Below, in pieces: positions 36,730-36,883 of a stretch of DNA of 36,883 bases (position 1 is the first letter of the stretch; every line of letters begins with the position of its first letter). This DNA is from DASTPP01 sp035762175 (GTDB lineage Bacteria > Myxococcota_A > Polyangia > Polyangiales > Polyangiaceae): NCBI GenBank assembly GCA_035762175.1, contig DASTPP010000200.1:1-36883 (forward strand). Reading direction: 5' to 3'. The notes under the pieces are model-generated. The model was not told the origin of the DNA. It did no database searches and saw only the letters and a program-made list of their open reading frames with translations. A program made the position numbers and the translations under genes.

Positions 36730-36883
36730 CTACGAGCCCTCGGCGACGAGCCGCTCGTAGGCGGGCAGCGTCAGGAACTCGCCGAACTCGGGCGCGGTGG
36801 CGAGCGCGACGAAGAGCTCGGTCGCCTCGTCGAAGCGCCCCTCGGCGAAGCGGGCCTCGCCGAGCTCGCGGCGCACGAGGGCC
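36730..36883 (-). CDS. aceB: Malate synthase, C-terminal end only
   Basis: The frame enters from the right edge and ends at TAG (36730-36732), giving 50 visible residues. ATELFVALATAPEFGEFLTLPAYERL is the conserved end of class A malate synthase (compare the usual EFLTLPAYE). Malate synthase condenses glyoxylate with acetyl-CoA to malate, the second glyoxylate-shunt step. It lies directly upstream of aceA on the same strand, which supports the assignment strongly. Everything before residue -50 is outside the window. Confidence 0.88.
   Translation of the reverse strand, partial: ALVRRELGEARFAEGRFDEATELFVALATAPEFGEFLTLPAYERLVAEGS

Overview
The window is a 36.9 kb piece of very GC-rich chromosome. 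The features point to a Myxococcota (myxobacterial-type) genome: a eukaryotic-like Ser/Thr kinase with an HRD/DFG catalytic core and a C-terminal membrane anchor, several lipoproteins with Gly/Ala/Pro-rich linkers, a C-type-lectin lipoprotein, a DUF4388-like protein, and many Pro/Ala-rich single-span proteins. No marker gene fixes the genus, so the assignment is an inference. There are no rRNA or tRNA genes, phage genes or CRISPR arrays that I can see.

Layout. 1-3560: a partial DUF4388-like protein (minus) diverges from a Pro/Ala-rich membrane-anchored protein (plus). About 1.1 kb of non-coding, palindrome-dense DNA follows, including an exact tandem array of ten 22-bp units. 3562-9981: a POT-family peptide transporter (minus), an RMD1/DUF155-like membrane-tail protein (plus), a second palindrome-rich patch, a C-type-lectin lipoprotein (minus), a lipoprotein with Lys/Gly/Pro/Asp repeats (plus) and a 2-oxoglutarate/Fe(II) dioxygenase (plus). 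10024-15735: a diacylglycerol-kinase-family protein (minus), an Ala/Pro-rich membrane protein, a small His/Ala-tailed membrane protein in a lower-GC pocket, a Bcr/CflA-type MFS exporter and a GNAT acetyltransferase (all plus). 15803-20851: carB and a Tat/lipoprotein-type amidohydrolase, both minus.

21081-30072 is the biosynthetic core. A chlorite-dismutase/HemQ-family protein is followed by a perfect 18-bp hairpin, a promoter-like TTGACA/TTAGCT pair, and a 26-codon ORF carrying TGG-CTT-TGG near its end. Then comes a tightly overlapping trpD-trpC-trpF-trpB-trpA run. It continues within 3 bp into an alpha/beta-hydrolase lipoprotein and then into an ABC-2 type ATPase/permease pair. trpE and trpG are not in the window. 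I read the leader as a candidate tryptophan attenuation or sensing leader that would match tryptophan supply to expression of the pathway genes.

30227-36883: a Ser/Thr kinase and an 840-aa GT-C-like membrane protein (plus) converge on the glyoxylate-shunt pair on the minus strand. This pair is the end of a malate synthase gene (aceB, cut by the window edge) followed by isocitrate lyase (aceA). The gap between aceB and aceA holds five copies (four clear, one degraded) of a GTTTC-N7-GAAAC palindrome spaced 30-33 bp apart. This is the clearest operator-like array in the window.

Three general observations. Nearly every longer intergenic region holds its own local GC-rich duplication. Two separated intergenic patches share an inverted-repeat motif, which suggests a dispersed REP-like family. 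Codons ending in AA (GAA, AAA, CAA) sit mostly just before Asp/Glu codons, as if AGGA (Shine-Dalgarno-like) strings were being avoided inside genes.
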